From Sabethes cyaneus (Eukaryota > Arthropoda > Insecta > Diptera > Culicidae), in contig NC_071355.1 in NCBI RefSeq assembly GCF_943734655.1, positions 15,852,768 through 15,916,767 on the forward strand: a DNA stretch of 64,000 nt, given 5' to 3'. Position 1 is the stretch's first letter, and every line of letters begins with the position of its first letter. Below, in pieces: positions 1 to 12,900 of the stretch. Under the pieces are notes generated by a model, which saw only the letters and a program-made list of their open reading frames with translations, made no database searches and was not told the origin of the DNA. Position numbers and translations under genes: made by a program.

Positions 1-764
1 GTGTCTCTATTTACCGTTTCTTCAAACTCCTTTGTGCCAACTTTCAACGGGCATAGATTGAGATTTTGGATGACATGGTTTGTTGAGTATTCCGGTTTAA
101 CTGCAGTTTTCGGAAAATTTCGTCAACAGGGTAAAAAACGGGTTTGAAAATGGTCAAGTTTTCAAATAGAATGCTCGATCATTTTCCAATCCTTTTTATA
201 ACTGCAAACGGCGATATAAAGGCATTGTATATGCCACGTATCTTGTAGGATTCTAGCATAGCGGATTCCTTAAATGCTACATCTTAAATGAATCGGATTT
301 CAGGAAACTGAAATTGCGTGACATTTTGATGTTTCCTACCGCCAGCGGTATAAAGCTATAAGCTCCTATTTATCATGTGTACACCTCCTAGGGGGTATAC
401 TATTGATAAGTTAACTACCAAGGATTACGCACCCCCTTGGGGGTGCAGAAATTACTTGGTATGTGTGTTTGTGTTGTCAAATTCCCTTATCCACCCCCTC
501 CTATTCCCTCTGTTTTCCTTTCCCGTCCTCATCAGGTAAATGATGACACGGGCAAGATGGGCAAGGTACAAATCTTCCATACAATCGCGAAGAACGTGCT
601 GCTCGAGCCACAAATGCTGATACCTGATACCTGGTTAACTGATTTCTCGTAGCTGTTTTCTTATATCCATATTTCGGATTTCCTAAAATTAAAAAGCATA
701 ATGAAACCACTCCAAATACCAAAAAAAAACTAAAATAGGAAGTATCTTAAAATTAATACATATT
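1..764. other. No gene recognised; AT-rich DNA
   Basis: I see only short chance ORFs and AT-rich sequence with a small C-rich and G-rich palindrome-like patch near 395-445. Nothing here can be assigned to the missing first chitin synthase exon. Confidence 0.5.
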
Positions 765-1244
765 AAGGCCATTACAAATATTTTATAAAGTTTTTGTCCT
801 TCCAGTGTTGGGTCACTGAAGGGGGGGGGGGGGGGCGAAAAAAAAACAAAGAGATTTTTTTAATCGAGCAAAAAAAAATATTGATTTGAGGCATTTTTAG
901 TAAAAGTTTAAACGTGAAAACCAAATCTATTCTTGCTTTTAATATATACGTTATTATTTTCCATGCGAAAATCTACGAAAAAAGACAAAAATAAAAGAAA
1001 AATTTTTTGACCTATTTTCGGAAATTCCGTTGTTCGAATTTTCATTTCTGTTTCGTGCTAGAGGCATTAACTCAACTCGTACACTCATTTTTCGAGTTTT
1101 CAGGCTGTAGAACCCACAGACAATTGGTTTTATGAAAAAAAATTAACTCATATCCTACAAATTATTTTTTTGCCCCTCGATTTTTCAAGCCAATTTCCAA
1201 GAGGGGGGGTGACAAAAACTTTTGAAATTATTTGCAATGGCCTA
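765..1244. mobile_element. MITE with GGCCATT-type terminal inverted repeats (full copy)
   Basis: The left end (GGCCATTACAAATATTTT at 767) and the right end (inverse of GGCCATTGCAAATAATTT, ending 1242) form imperfect inverted repeats of about 35 bp that both run into AAGTTTTTGTC. An 18-base G run at about 820 lies just inside the left end and a shorter G run just inside the right. There is no coding capacity. Related pieces occur at 1959-2230, 9922-10190 and 52645-52945. Confidence 0.75.
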
Positions 1245-1958
1245 ATTATGATCCAATAATACACAATTGTAACACAACTACATCTTAAAAAAGAGCATAA
1301 TACAACTATAATCTGTAACCCAAAGACTATAAACAAGTGCAACGATAGAAGTAATTAAAGAAGATCACTTCAAAACCAAATTTTTAAACTACACAAAAAC
1401 AATAATATCAATGAATGGAAGGGTCCATCAGGGTACTTGTTTGAAGCAGTGTGCTTAGGGAAAGTGAAGTGGTCAACTTCCTAAGGATAACCTTGGCCCG
1501 GGTAACAACACATTGTGAATAATGAGCGGACCCTTCTCCCCACCTATTGGGGTCATTCTGCATTGGGAGGGCTTACTTAATGATCGACTCATGTGATCTA
1601 GTTTCTGGAAGGAGATTCTTAAATACCCCTGGTATGAGCAAGTCTTGTTGCTTGCTGACCGATTCCATTTTGGCCCTTCATACAGGAGCTGGTGAACGTG
1701 ACCAATGGTTATGTTTGTACAATTCCCCTTGTCAGATAAGCCAATTGCTATGAACAGTTGTTCTGCTGCGATAGGTGGTAGTCCTCATACATACATGCAC
1801 TAAATATTGTAAATTTTCAAAAAATGATATACATACAATAATCTAGCGACTTTACTGCAATTTTTTGCGCATCCGCACCTTTCTGATAATTTGGTCCCTC
1901 ACATTTGTTAAAAAATCAAAAAACAAGCCTGCGGAAAACTCCACGCCATGTCCTAAAA
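1245..1958. other. No gene recognised
   Basis: The stretch holds a short open frame near 1547-1753 without recognisable domains and otherwise nothing I can assign. Confidence 0.4.
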
Positions 1959-2230
1959 AGGCCAAAGCAAATTATTTTTAAAGTTTGTCAGCCTCGCCTT
2001 TGAAATCGGCTACAAAAATCAGAAGGCTAAAAAATTAGTTCAGTTGTACGTGGGCTCTATACCCTGAAGAACTCGAAAAATCAGTGTACGGAGTGTTAAC
2101 GCTTGTAACACGAAACAGTAATGGAATTTCATACAATCTATTGACCGAAAAGTTGACCGAAAAATTCTGTTACAACTTTGTCTCCTTTTGGTAGGTTTTC
2201 GCACGGAAAATAATAACGAATATAATAAAT
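1959..2230 (-). mobile_element. Truncated reverse copy of the GGCCATT MITE family
   Basis: It starts GGCCAAAGCAAATTATTTTT and runs as the reverse complement of the right half of the element at 765-1244, up to the shared block GGTAGGTTTTCGCAC..AAAATAATAACG. It ends where the Helitron-like element begins. Confidence 0.6.
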
Positions 2231-2289
2231 AATCTTCTTCTATATAAAAATGATTTTCTGTCTGTCTGTCGGGATGTTTCTTATAGAAT

Positions 2290-3365
2290 CAAAAACTACT
2301 GAACCAATCGGCGTGAAAATTTGCATGTAGAAGTTTTTTGGGCCAGGAAAGGTTTTAGTGATGGTTAGAGACCCCTCCCCCCACTAAGAGGGGGGCTCCC
2401 ATACAAATGAAACACAAATTACTGCATAACTCGAGAACTAATCAAGCAAATAGAACAAGATTTGGCATGTGGGTGTTTTTGGTGACAAGAATTTATTCTA
2501 TGGTAAATTGAGACCCCTCCCCTCTATAGAAAGGGAATTATGACTCCTCTCCCCTTTAAGAGGGGGGGCTCCTATACAAACGAAATACAAATTTCCTCAT
2601 AACTCGAGAACTAATCAAACAAATGGAACCAAATTTGGCATATAGGTGTTTTTGGAGGCAAGAATTTTTTCTATGATGAATTACGACCCCTCCCCACTTT
2701 AGAAGGGGGGGCTCCTATGCAAATGAAATACAAATTTCTTTATAATTTGAGAACTAATCAAGCAAGTGGAGCCATATTTGGCATGTGGGTGTTTTTGTAG
2801 GCAAGAATATTTTCTATGGTGAATTAGGACTCCTTCCCACTTTAGGAGGAGGGGCTCCTATACAAATGAAAAACAAATTTCTTCATAACTCGAGAACTAA
2901 TCAAGCGAATGGAACCAAACTTGACATGTAAGTGGTTTTGGAGGCAAGATTTTTTTCTATGGTGAATTGAGACCCCTCTCCTCTTTAGAAAGCGAGTTAT
3001 GACCCATCTCCCCTTTAAGAGGGCTCCCATACAAATGAAATACAAATTTCCTTATAATTTGAATACTAATCAAGCAAATGGAACCAAATTTGGCATGTGG
3101 GGCTTTTATGGGGCATAAATTTTTTCTATGTTGAATTAAGACCCCTCCCCTGTTTAGCAGGGAGGGGCTCCCATACAAATGAAATTCAAATTTCTTTATA
3201 GCTTGAGAACTAATCAAGCAAATGGAACCAAATTTTGCATGTGGAAGAATTTGGAGTCTTGAATTTATTTTATGATAGAGAGACCTCTCACCCCTGTAGG
3301 GTAGGGAGATATGGACTCTCATACAAATAAAACAGAATTTTTTTGCGAAACTCAAAAACTAATCG
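2290..3365. repeat. Tandem repeat, about 143-bp unit, 7 degenerate copies
   Basis: The phrase GAGAACTAATCAAGC recurs starting near 2433, 2606, 2749, 2892, 3061, 3205 and (degenerate) 3352. Spacings are about 173, 143, 143, 169, 144 and 147 bp. Each unit includes CTCCCATACAAATGAAA, TTTGGCATGTGGGTG and a GACCCCTCCCC block. Two units are longer because the GACCCCTC..CTTTAAGAGGG block is doubled inside them. Confidence 0.85.
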
Positions 3366-3479
3366 AACTCGAGAAATTCCAGATTCATCCATAAAACATT
3401 AGTCAGTAACAAGACCACAAAAACTATCCATAGTCACACTAGATCATTCAGGGCCTGTAGCAAACGTTTCCAGTTTCGG

Positions 3480-5345
3480 TGAGGCAGATCGACTTAATAA
3501 AATACTGTCAAAATCGAAAGATTATCAGGTTAATAACATTCGAAGTTCGAACGGTGAATACTGTTCGAATGACAATGAAATCCTGGAATGTCTCTTTTAT
3601 AGTCACTTTCCGGGCTGTGTGGAACCTGAAGTTCGAAACGATCCAGAAATCGTTTTAGGTGGCTTAGACTCATGGGCTTTTGCTCGGAGACTTGTCACAA
3701 CTGAAGCGATTGAGTGGGCCGAGAACAGCTTCTCTCCATACAAATCTCCTGGAACAGATGGAAAATACCCTATTCTACTGCAAAAAGGATTCAAGTACTT
3801 CAAACACATTCTGAGAAGGATGTTTGTGTGTAGTATTGCTATTGGGTACAGCCCAACTCAATGGCGTGAAATAACCATTAAGTTTATTCCTAAAGGTAAA
3901 CGCGCGACATACGAGCAAGCAAAAAGTTTTAGACCAATCAGTCTAACGCCTTTCTTGCTTAAATCACTTGAGCGGATTATTGATCACCACATCCGCGAAA
4001 CAAGCTTAGTAGAAGTTCCTCTTCATTCAGCGCAACATGCTTATCAAAGTGGCAAGCACAGAACAGAAGTGGAAGTCCGAAAGATTCGACGATCAAAACT
4101 GGTATCAGAGTCTTTTTTGTTTTTATTTTTCTTTGGGAAGGTTTTCGCATAGGAGCAAATAACAGCAATATAAGCAGAACGCTCGCTGCCAATCGCATAG
4201 CAGCTTTCACCTGCTTTCGTGAGCATTCGTATGCGTTCGTGTATTTTCGTGGAAAAAAGTGACTCGCTACCGCCAGGTTCGCTAGTATCTATAGAAAGTA
4301 GCATGTACGAGTTTGGATTTCTACTTCCACTTCTGTTCTGTGTGGCAAGTCTACAACCACTTTATTACAAGATGTGGTGGATAAAACTGAGGTCGCTTTT
4401 TCACAAAAGGAATCTTGCTTAGGAACTTTTTTCGATATTGAAGGCGCGTTTGATAACGTATCTTTCGCTTCCATTTTGGAGGCTGCTCGTTATCATAATG
4501 TGCCTTCAATAATCATAAAGTGAATAGAACAAATGCTCAGTGACCGATTGCTTTTTTTGTCCTTACGGCAAGCATGCATTTGGAAGCAAAGTGTTTGTGG
4601 ATGTCCACAAGGTGGCGTTCTCTCGCCTCTTTTATGGAACCTTGTGGCGGATGGCCTACTGAGGAAACTCGATGGTCTAGGCTATCCGTCATATGGTTTT
4701 GCGGATGACTATCTCATCCTAGTAGTTGGAAAGTGCATAAGCACATTATTTGACTTAATGCAGCAAGCACTACGCGTCGTGGAAACGCGGTGCCGAGAAA
4801 CTGCACTTTCAGTAAATCCGAACAAAACGTCTATCGTCTTATTTTCAAGACGTAGAAATACTAATGGAGCTCGCGCTCTGCGCTTTTACGATTCGGATGT
4901 TGATGTTGTGAACGAAGTGAAGTACGGGGGGTTGATTCTCAACTCCAAGCTTGACTGGTCCACAAATATTGATTTCCGAATTAAAAAAGCGTGCGTGGCC
5001 TTTGGTCAATGTAGACGAGCAATTGGCAACTCTTGGGGGCTTAAACCCAAATACATACACTGGTTATACACGGTCGTTGTCAGACCAATACTGGCGTATG
5101 GTTGTCTTGTATGGTGGCAGAGAGGAGAAGTTGTGACTGTCCAGACAAATCTAAACCATCTTCAAAGGATGTGTTTAATGGCAATGTCTGGTGCATTTAC
5201 TACAACTCCTACTGCCGCACTAGAAGCTATTTTGAATATTAAACCTCTACACTTCCACCTAAAGCACTAATATGTGCTTATCGACTACACGCGATTGGCC
5301 TTTGGCAGTCTGTGGACGATTCCACTGGTCATACTCGATGAGGAC
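3480..5345 (+). pseudogene. Non-LTR retrotransposon reverse transcriptase (R1/LOA-like), broken
   Basis: The reading frame contains SPGTDGKYP, the block RPISLTPFLLKSLERIID, DIEGAFDNV, GCPQGGVLSPLLWNLV and the catalytic GFADDY, then a thumb/C-terminal part up to about 5270. Damage: a 286-bp MITE at 4057-4342 splits it, a TGA stops it at 4521 (probably from a Trp codon), and it shifts frame after about 5270. The plus-strand frame before the MITE and the one after it differ by exactly the length of MITE plus target duplication. No endonuclease domain was seen upstream. Confidence 0.85.
4057..4342. mobile_element. 286-bp MITE inserted in the reverse transcriptase
   Basis: Perfect 20-bp terminal inverted repeats CACAGAACAGAAGTGGAAGT flank a noncoding core. 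The target TGGCAAG is duplicated at 4050-4056 and 4343-4349; an 8-bp duplication GTGGCAAG is also possible if the element ends one base earlier, which would fit hAT or P-type elements. Removal of element plus one target copy (293 bp) puts the two RT segments in one frame. Confidence 0.9.
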
Positions 5346-5745
5346 AAGTTTTTTGACATTAGCTTTTTGACGGCATAGGTGTTGTAAATTGGCATCCAAA
5401 ATTGTATTCAAATTCTTCGTGTCGGTAATTAGCTGTAAATTAGCATTGTCAGCACTATAAGAAGGTAATCAGTAAAGTAGCTGTATATTTTGCCAAAATA
5501 GCATTTAAGTAGCATTTAAGGTGACTTAAATGCTTATTGGCCTTCATTTGAATAGCATTGGTGATGCTTATTGGTTACCTGGGATGCTTTCATAGTTACG
5601 TAACTGCCAAAATGAATCATCTAAGGATGAACTCCTCAGAAACCTGCAAAACTCGAGATAGTGACAAAGATTATCCGAGATTCATGATTTATATACAACA
5701 CAGGTTAATTTGTGGCAATACAAAGTTTGTCGGGTCAGCTAGTCT

Positions 5746-6672
5746 GCTTATAAAAATTGCCTCTAAATTTAAAATAATTTTCCTTCATACAAAGTTGCAA
5801 GTGCTGCAAGTCGCGCCAGATTGGAAGTAACAACACGAATTCATTGTTACTTCTCTAAGTTCAAAATATTAAAAAACCTCAAAGCTGCTATTTGTTAGCA
5901 AATATGATGCACTAATTGTGTACAGGAACCAAACGATAAAAATAATTTCATGTCAATGAACTGACGCAACTTTGCGCATCCGTTTTTCCTACTCTGAAAA
6001 TGAAATAACTTTCCAATCGTATAAAACAAGCAAATCAATGATATAATGGATTAAACTTAACTAAAGAATAGGTAAACGTCCCTTCTTTCAAACGCCATTG
6101 GCTACAAATGGTTATATTAACAAACAAATGCGTTAGAGCTGTCAAAAGCGCGATGCGCAAAAGTGTTGCAAGTAACCCCGGATGATGGGACTAGAAAACA
6201 CAATAAATTGAGTTCCTTTCGCACAAGGAACATTTACACTTTACCCAACAGTGTAGATTGATCTACAAGCCACTCATTCGCTCACTAAACAACCATAATT
6301 CAGTTAGGCCATTCCTTCAACTCTATCCCTAAGCAAAGCTCTTCTCCCATTTAACTGACTAATTACTGCTGCTTGCAGATTTAGTCCCACACTGTCCCGT
6401 GGTGCAGTTCCAATTCCAGCAGACAACCAGCGATTATTGTGATTTGTATTTCTCAATTCAACTGTCTCCGATTATAATCGTGACCTTTTCGGTTAGCTCG
6501 TAAATTACAAACCAAGCTAGCTATTAGAGGACTGCTATCTCTCGATAATTCTGCCCGGCCGTTCCAGCTTGTAACCCATTAAATTTATTGCCCTTATGCA
6601 CGTAAACTTTAATTAAATTGTGTTTGATATTTTGATTAATGCCATTGGTGTTTGTTGTGTACCTGCTTGCAG
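5746..6672. other. Upstream region of first visible chitin synthase exon
   Basis: AT-rich, no recognised repeat family except weak inverted similarity around GCGCATCC and GCGATGCGC near 5975 and 6150. The missing first exon may lie here or beyond the window edge; I could not pick an ATG with a phase-2 donor. Confidence 0.4.
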
Positions 6673-6908
6673 AGTTCAACAGGATAATAAACTATGGGAC
6701 TCCTTCCAGGATCCGCCGGTACCGCAAAGCTCCGGCTCGGCCGCAAACCAGGACTATCTGTTGATGTGCATCAAATGCCTGAAGGTGTTTACCTATGTGT
6801 TTGTGTTTCTGGTCACACTGGCCGCCGCCTGTTTCTCCAAGTTGTCCTTCCTGCTGATGACATCCAATATTAAAGAGGACACCAAGAATCGATACTGCGA
6901 TGTGAGGC
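6673..6908 (+). CDS. CHS2: Chitin synthase exon (first visible)
   Basis: The exon follows the acceptor ending at 6672 and starts with the third base of a codon, so at least one upstream exon with the ATG exists; no convincing candidate was found before it. It encodes residues 1-78, beginning VQQDNKLWDSFQDPP, a motif region typical of insect chitin synthase N-termini. One hydrophobic span (CLKVFTYVFVFLVTLAAACF) is followed by LLMTS. The donor is GTAAGC at 6909, leaving phase 1; the alternative GTGAGG at 6902 does not match the phase of the next exon. Confidence 0.88.
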
Positions 6909-9900
6909 GTAAGCAATGATTGGCCCAACGCAATTGGCTGGCAATAATTGATGTTTGTTCTCGCTATTCCAAACAGAACCGGACAAACAGTTCGAAGCAT
7001 TCATACCGACGGAGCAACGGATTGCCTGGATATGGGCCATCATATTTTCCTTTGCCATTCCCGAGCTGGGCACATTAGTACGGGCATCGCGAATTTGCTT
7101 CTTCAAAAACATTGGCCGCCCAACCTGGGGCCAGCTGGCGGCCGTCGCACTGATGGAGTCCTTCCACGTGATCGGATTGGCCATGTTGGCCTTTCTTATT
7201 TTTCCCAATCTCGATACGCTGAAGGCGGTCATGCTAACCAACTGCGTCTGTTTGGTGCCAGCCCTGCTGGGTCTGCTTTCGCGGTCGCCCTCGGAGGCGA
7301 AACTGCCCTTCAAGTACACGATCGACGTGATGGCCATCTGCGCCCAGGTAACGGGCTTTGTCGTGTGGCCCATGCTAAGCAACACCCTGGAGCTGTGGTT
7401 CATTCCGATTGCGGTTTTTCTCGTGTCCTGTCACTGGTGGGAGAATTACCTGTCGCTGAAGAGCTATTTTCGTGAGTATCCATTGAAGGTGAAATCGGGT
7501 TATTTTTATCTGATTTTTTTCATTTAGTCACACATTTTGCTCATGGTGACTGTTTTTACAAATTCTCATTCGCGAATTTACATAGTTCTTCACGAAAAGT
7601 TAGTTGGATTCGAAATGTCTGATACCAGCTATTGCTTTTTCAACCCTTTTATCAGGACCATTCGCATCGTTGGCAGCCGTCCGGGAGAAACTGACGGACT
7701 CGCGCTACTACATGTATCTGTACATATCGCCGCTGAAAATCGTGCTCTTCCTGGCAGCCGGAGTCTATCTGTCCGGCCAGTCGGTTTCGAACTTTTTCGG
7801 CATGTTCACCGACGGTTGGGGCAACCATACCATCATCGTACAGGAGGTAAGTTATCGGCAGCACACTAAAGCAGATGAAAAATCACTTACATTCGACCGA
7901 TTCTCGATCTCATTTTTTTCTGTTGTTCTCTACGAAGCGCGAAAAAGCCTCCGATTTGCCTGTTCAATGTTCATAGATAGAACGTGATCCCATCAATGCT
8001 TGCAGGATTATCTCCTAACGGCTTGAATGGCACTGTCGATTTTTTTTAACTATCTCACTGATGCCACTCCGCTGCACGGCACAGTTAAAGCTCTTTCGAT
8101 GTATTGCGTGCGGCCGCTACCACTGAATGTAATAAAAACTTGTTCCGGTGGTCATCCGAGCTGATGCTTTACGAAAAGCAATCCGCGGCCAGCCACTCAG
8201 CCGATACGCTAAACTATTTCGATATTGAAACATTCCAACTCGTTGCCTCCCTTGCCAAGATATCGTTCCAGAGTGTTTCATCTGGCCACTGGGAACAGTG
8301 TTTGGGCGTTCCGGCCAAGCTGGGCTTAGTCAATGACATCGATCCTGAAAAATCGAACCCAGCACAGCTTTCTCTACGAACCTCCTCCAAACCAACCTCC
8401 TACCGTCGTCACATTCATTGCCGGTCGGCATCATCGCATCATCGCGCTCGGTACGGTCTCGAAAGGAACACCGTGACTACCCATTACAACATTTGATCGC
8501 ATTTGATGCGAATCGGTTGGTAGAGCGCAGCGGAAAAAATAGCAAGCGCTCGGCACACAAACTAAAAGAACACATCAAATAGAAACAAAACAGTATCAGC
8601 GGAAAAAATACGCCAGGAAATTGCGGGAAAAATCGCTCCCCGATAAATTAGTGCCGGCGGCAAAAGGATTTATTGACGTCATTTATGCTTCGGTGGGTTC
8701 GATTCAATGCTTCTGAAGCAATTTTTTTTGCTTCGTTTTTCACCAGCACGCAGTGAATTAATTGGACTTTCAGTAAACTATGAATAACACTGTTCACCAT
8801 TTTATGAGCATCGAGCAGTTTGGAAAAGTCATTGTGGCCTCCGGAGAGAGAGAGAAGGGGAAGTAAAACCAAGCAACAGCGAACCGGAAATTAATTTGAA
8901 AAGCGAAAAGTGACAAAGTACCTACTACTCCGGATAATTGTTAAGTACCCGCGCGCTGTTATTGAACTGGTGTCCGTTTCAGTTCGGAAGGAGTTCTTCG
9001 AAGCATGCCAAAGAACAACAATCGGTGGCACCTCTGGACAAGTTTGTAAAAACCTTAAAACCTCATAAAAGCAGATTTTGTTACCGAATCTAGTACTACA
9101 TTACATGGCAACTAATTTCAAATCGTTCTCCAATGTCTTGCAGTCAATAGTGGATTGTAACACGGATGTCTCTTTGGAGGGCATCCTATTAAAATTAGTA
9201 AATTGAGATAGACGAAACTTTACCTTTTACATAATTCTACTACTAATTCACTAATCTTACAGTTTGTATTTCACAAATTCAACAGTCCAGAAAAAATCGA
9301 AAAATTACAGGTAGCATTTTTTATAACATACTGAAACAATTTGTTTACTTTTTCATAACAAATAAAGTTGACGAACCCGGAGACAAAATACGTGTCGATC
9401 AGAATAGTAAACAACTACCTAGTGGATTTAGAAGAAAAAATGTTATTTTTTGCAACCTACGGATTCTTTTGAGACTTCATATCTTCATATTGCACGTTAC
9501 AGGGCAATATTTAACAGCAGGCTAGAGACTGCGTTCCCTTGCTAAAGTCCATCCAACGTCAAAAAAGCGGCTGCGGATACGTACGTACGAATCAGCTTAA
9601 TCAGTTTCTTCGGAAAACAAGGTTTAAGCACTAAGTGACATTGAGCACTTCGTTTGACTGAATCGTACGCCGTCTTAAAGTTTGCAAACAGATCATGAGC
9701 AGGGATGGATAATCAGTGATTTTGATCAAATCTGTGAGGTATTTCCACATGCACAGATCATGAGCTGTACAGTTTATGACAAACAGTGCATCTTTAGCCT
9801 TAATCACAGCATTTTGTTCTATTACCAATTCACATTGCAATCCAGCAATGAACATGATCTGATATAAGATTTGTCATGATCTGTACAGATCGCGACAAAG

Positions 9901-12900
9901 TATTTGTCGCTTATGTTATAAGGCCATTACAAATTATTTTTAAAGTTTTTGTCAACCCCCCCCCCCCCCCCCCCAAAAAGGGCTTGAAAAATCGGGGGGC
10001 ATTTGATTCGTAGGTTTTTGCATGGAAAATAATAACGTATGTATGAGCAGCAAGAATCGATTTGATTTTTCACGTTTAGACTTTAAGTGCGGATAAATGC
10101 ATTTTAAGTGCGAATGGATAAAATGCATATTTATTTTACCCGATTGAAAAATTCTCTTTGTTTTTTTCGCTTTTCATTTTCGCTAAAATAAACGTAAAAA
10201 CAGGGTACCGAACAGTATCTCACAGTGAACGTACGTATACTGTATAGATAGGAAATTTTATGACGAACAACTTTGCCGAAGAAAGTATGAACACATGTTC
10301 AAATCTCGCTGAGGTATTCACGCTTCACGTTTCTGTAATTTTCAAATTTTAGCAGCTTTATGTGAAAGAGGTAAATTTAAAAACTTGAACTATTTACTCT
10401 AAACGTCTCTTATGTTTTTGATAAGAGGAAATGTGCACCTTCCTAAGAATTTGGCACCATTTAGGCTCAAGAATCACTTTTAAAAAAGGTGTATTTAATT
10501 TATTAGGTACTATGTTTGAGAAATTGTACCTCCTGAAACTATAGGTTTGCTCCAAAATGATGCCTAAGCGTGAGTTGTTCAAAATTGAGTTTTAAATATG
10601 AAAAAATAAACACTGAAAGAAAATTCCACTCTGTTTTAAAGTCAGGAAAAAATGTAAAATTAAGATATACAGGTAATGGTAACTTCGGTTTTTTTTGGAA
10701 AAATAGTGGTGATTTGAAATGGGTACGTTAGTTGAGCACCTACTTTAATCATGTGTTCATGTATCCAAGTATATGCTCCATTCATTGTACTTGTACACTT
10801 ATATATTCATGTTAAATTCATATCGTATATTAGATATGAATATAATATGAATATATAAGCGTAAAAGTACAATGAAATGGAGCATATGTGGACAAAAATA
10901 GAACAATCTCACGAGCAATCCGTCGAATGAAATATAATTGCGTCATTTGAGTTTCCATCAGTGCATCTACTACAACAAAACAAAGCATTAGAATAACATA
11001 TTAGGCTCACCTAGCCGTGTGGCTCATCCGTCTGCCCAACATCGCAGTTTTGAAATTAGGCAGCCGAAAACCACGCAGCATCGCACCTCCTAGCTTAGCT
11101 ACTCAATAAAGCATTACCGGGTATGGTCGCGTGGAGGCGCTAGGTAGGGGCTTGAGATGGCAAGAGCTATATTGCTTTCTTGTTTGACTTCCCCATTTCA
11201 TACCCGTGAAAGTACTATATTTTATCTATAAAAAAATACTTCCATCAGGAGATCTCTAAAGGAATCTCAGAAAAAATCAACGCATATAACCGACACCACC
11301 CTTGAAAAATTACGCATATTTTACCCAATTGCTAACGTCCACAGTTTTTCGAATCCGGACCACCGTGCACCGTACTTTACAGGGTAAAGTGGGGCTCGGT
11401 GATCTGCGTGGCGTAACTAACGGTTATGTTCCGATAGTTTAGCACTCAAACAAAGCCACCCAGCCACTCCTCCGGTATTTATTTTTCCTCACAGATCCTG
11501 ACAATGATCCGGTGAATTGCTTCGCACAGCCGCTTGGCCCCCACTTCTAGAAATTAAGTCGGGATACCGTCTTTCCCAGCAACCTTACCATTTTTCAACT
11601 CATTGATTGCCTTCTTAACCTCCTTCCGCGTCATGCCTATTTACCACTTATCTCGCAGTTGTTACAATGACACCTTCATAGTCCATTTATATCTTCTTGC
11701 CTTTTTTCTGTTCGGCGATTTGTTGATAAAGTTTTCTGGCGTATCCCGTTGCCACACCATCTACCGTTAACCACTGTATGTTGAAACGCAGCGACCTCTC
11801 AACGCGAATCTTACAAACGACAAAATAGTGTCCACAATTGCTATTTGGTCCCCGAAATTATCGTATATCAATGACATCCGAAAAGTCGTTGTCATCAGCA
11901 GCATAGTGCCAGGGTAGCTCGTGCTGTTTCAAGCAGTCATCCTCGTCTCCATCTCGATCTTCCACCGCTCACCGCCAATTTCCGTATGCTTCTTAGCGTG
12001 ATCTTAGCGTTTTCGAAGGGCACAGCAGGCCCGATATACCACACGAGTTAGCTTCGAGGTACGATGCTGGCCTAACAAACCAGTCGTCGTATGTTCTATT
12101 CTCGGCTGGGTGGTGTAGTTAGAGTCAGTAGGATCGTTGTACTAGCGGAGTCTTAAAGACGTTCATACCCCAAAGTTTTGCTTTTAGTAGGCCCTTACTA
12201 GTGTTATTGTCCATGCTCACCAACGATCCCAAATAAACGAACTCATCTTTCACTTCTTCGCCGTCAACGGTTAGCGTCCGTGAGAGGAGCGCATTTGTCT
12301 CCTTGGACCCTATTCTTTTCATGTATTTGGTCTTCAACGCACTTATTTTTAGCCCATTCCTCCAAGACTCCGCTGTTGGCCTGGCGTAGATTGCCTCCAT
12401 CGTCGCAAAGTTCCTGGTTTTGACATGGGAGTCATCTGCGAACCGTAAAAGTTGGCCACTTTAGTGAAAATCGAGCCTCTCGTTTCAACACATACTGGAC
12501 GGATCACCCCTTCAGGATTGATTTTAAACAGCATTCTGGATGAGCGGTCACCTTGCCCCAACCACCCCGTGTCCCGAAAGGACTCGAAAATGTCCCCGAG
12601 ATACACAGAAAACGCATCACTCGATCCAATGCAGATCTGATCAGTCGCATCATTTGTCCGGAAAACCTTGTTCGTGCCTGCCATAGCAGGTCTCGCGCGA
12701 TTGTATCGTATGCTGCTTTGAAATCAATAAAGATATTTTAGAAAGTAAGGAAGCGTCTGATACGATTGAATTATCGGTAGTGATGTCCGAAATTTTCAAT
12801 TATTCAATTACCGATTGATCGGCGAGCGTTGTCTGCACTAATCGATTAATTCACCTATTCGTGTTAGTGGTATTCGATTAGAAATATTGGAATATTTTTT

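Larger units (their letters stand above)
2239..5742 (+). mobile_element. Helitron-like non-autonomous element (tentative)
   Basis: The left end reads TCTATATAAAAATGATTTTC followed by CTGTCTGTCTGTC, and the right end reads GTTTGTCGGGTCAGCTAG then T. A TC start and a CTRR end before a T fit Helitron termini, which insert between A and T; the left flank is not the expected A. No Rep/helicase is present. The interior contains 143-bp tandem units and a reverse-transcriptase pseudogene that is probably a later insertion. The last 105 bp recur inverted at 59929-60060, which supports this right boundary. Confidence 0.45.

Noticed and set aside
8104..8496. 130-residue open frame in intron 3 as an extra exon
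   Set aside because: No domain, and exons 7656-7846 and 16538-17077 already join in phase with the expected family order.
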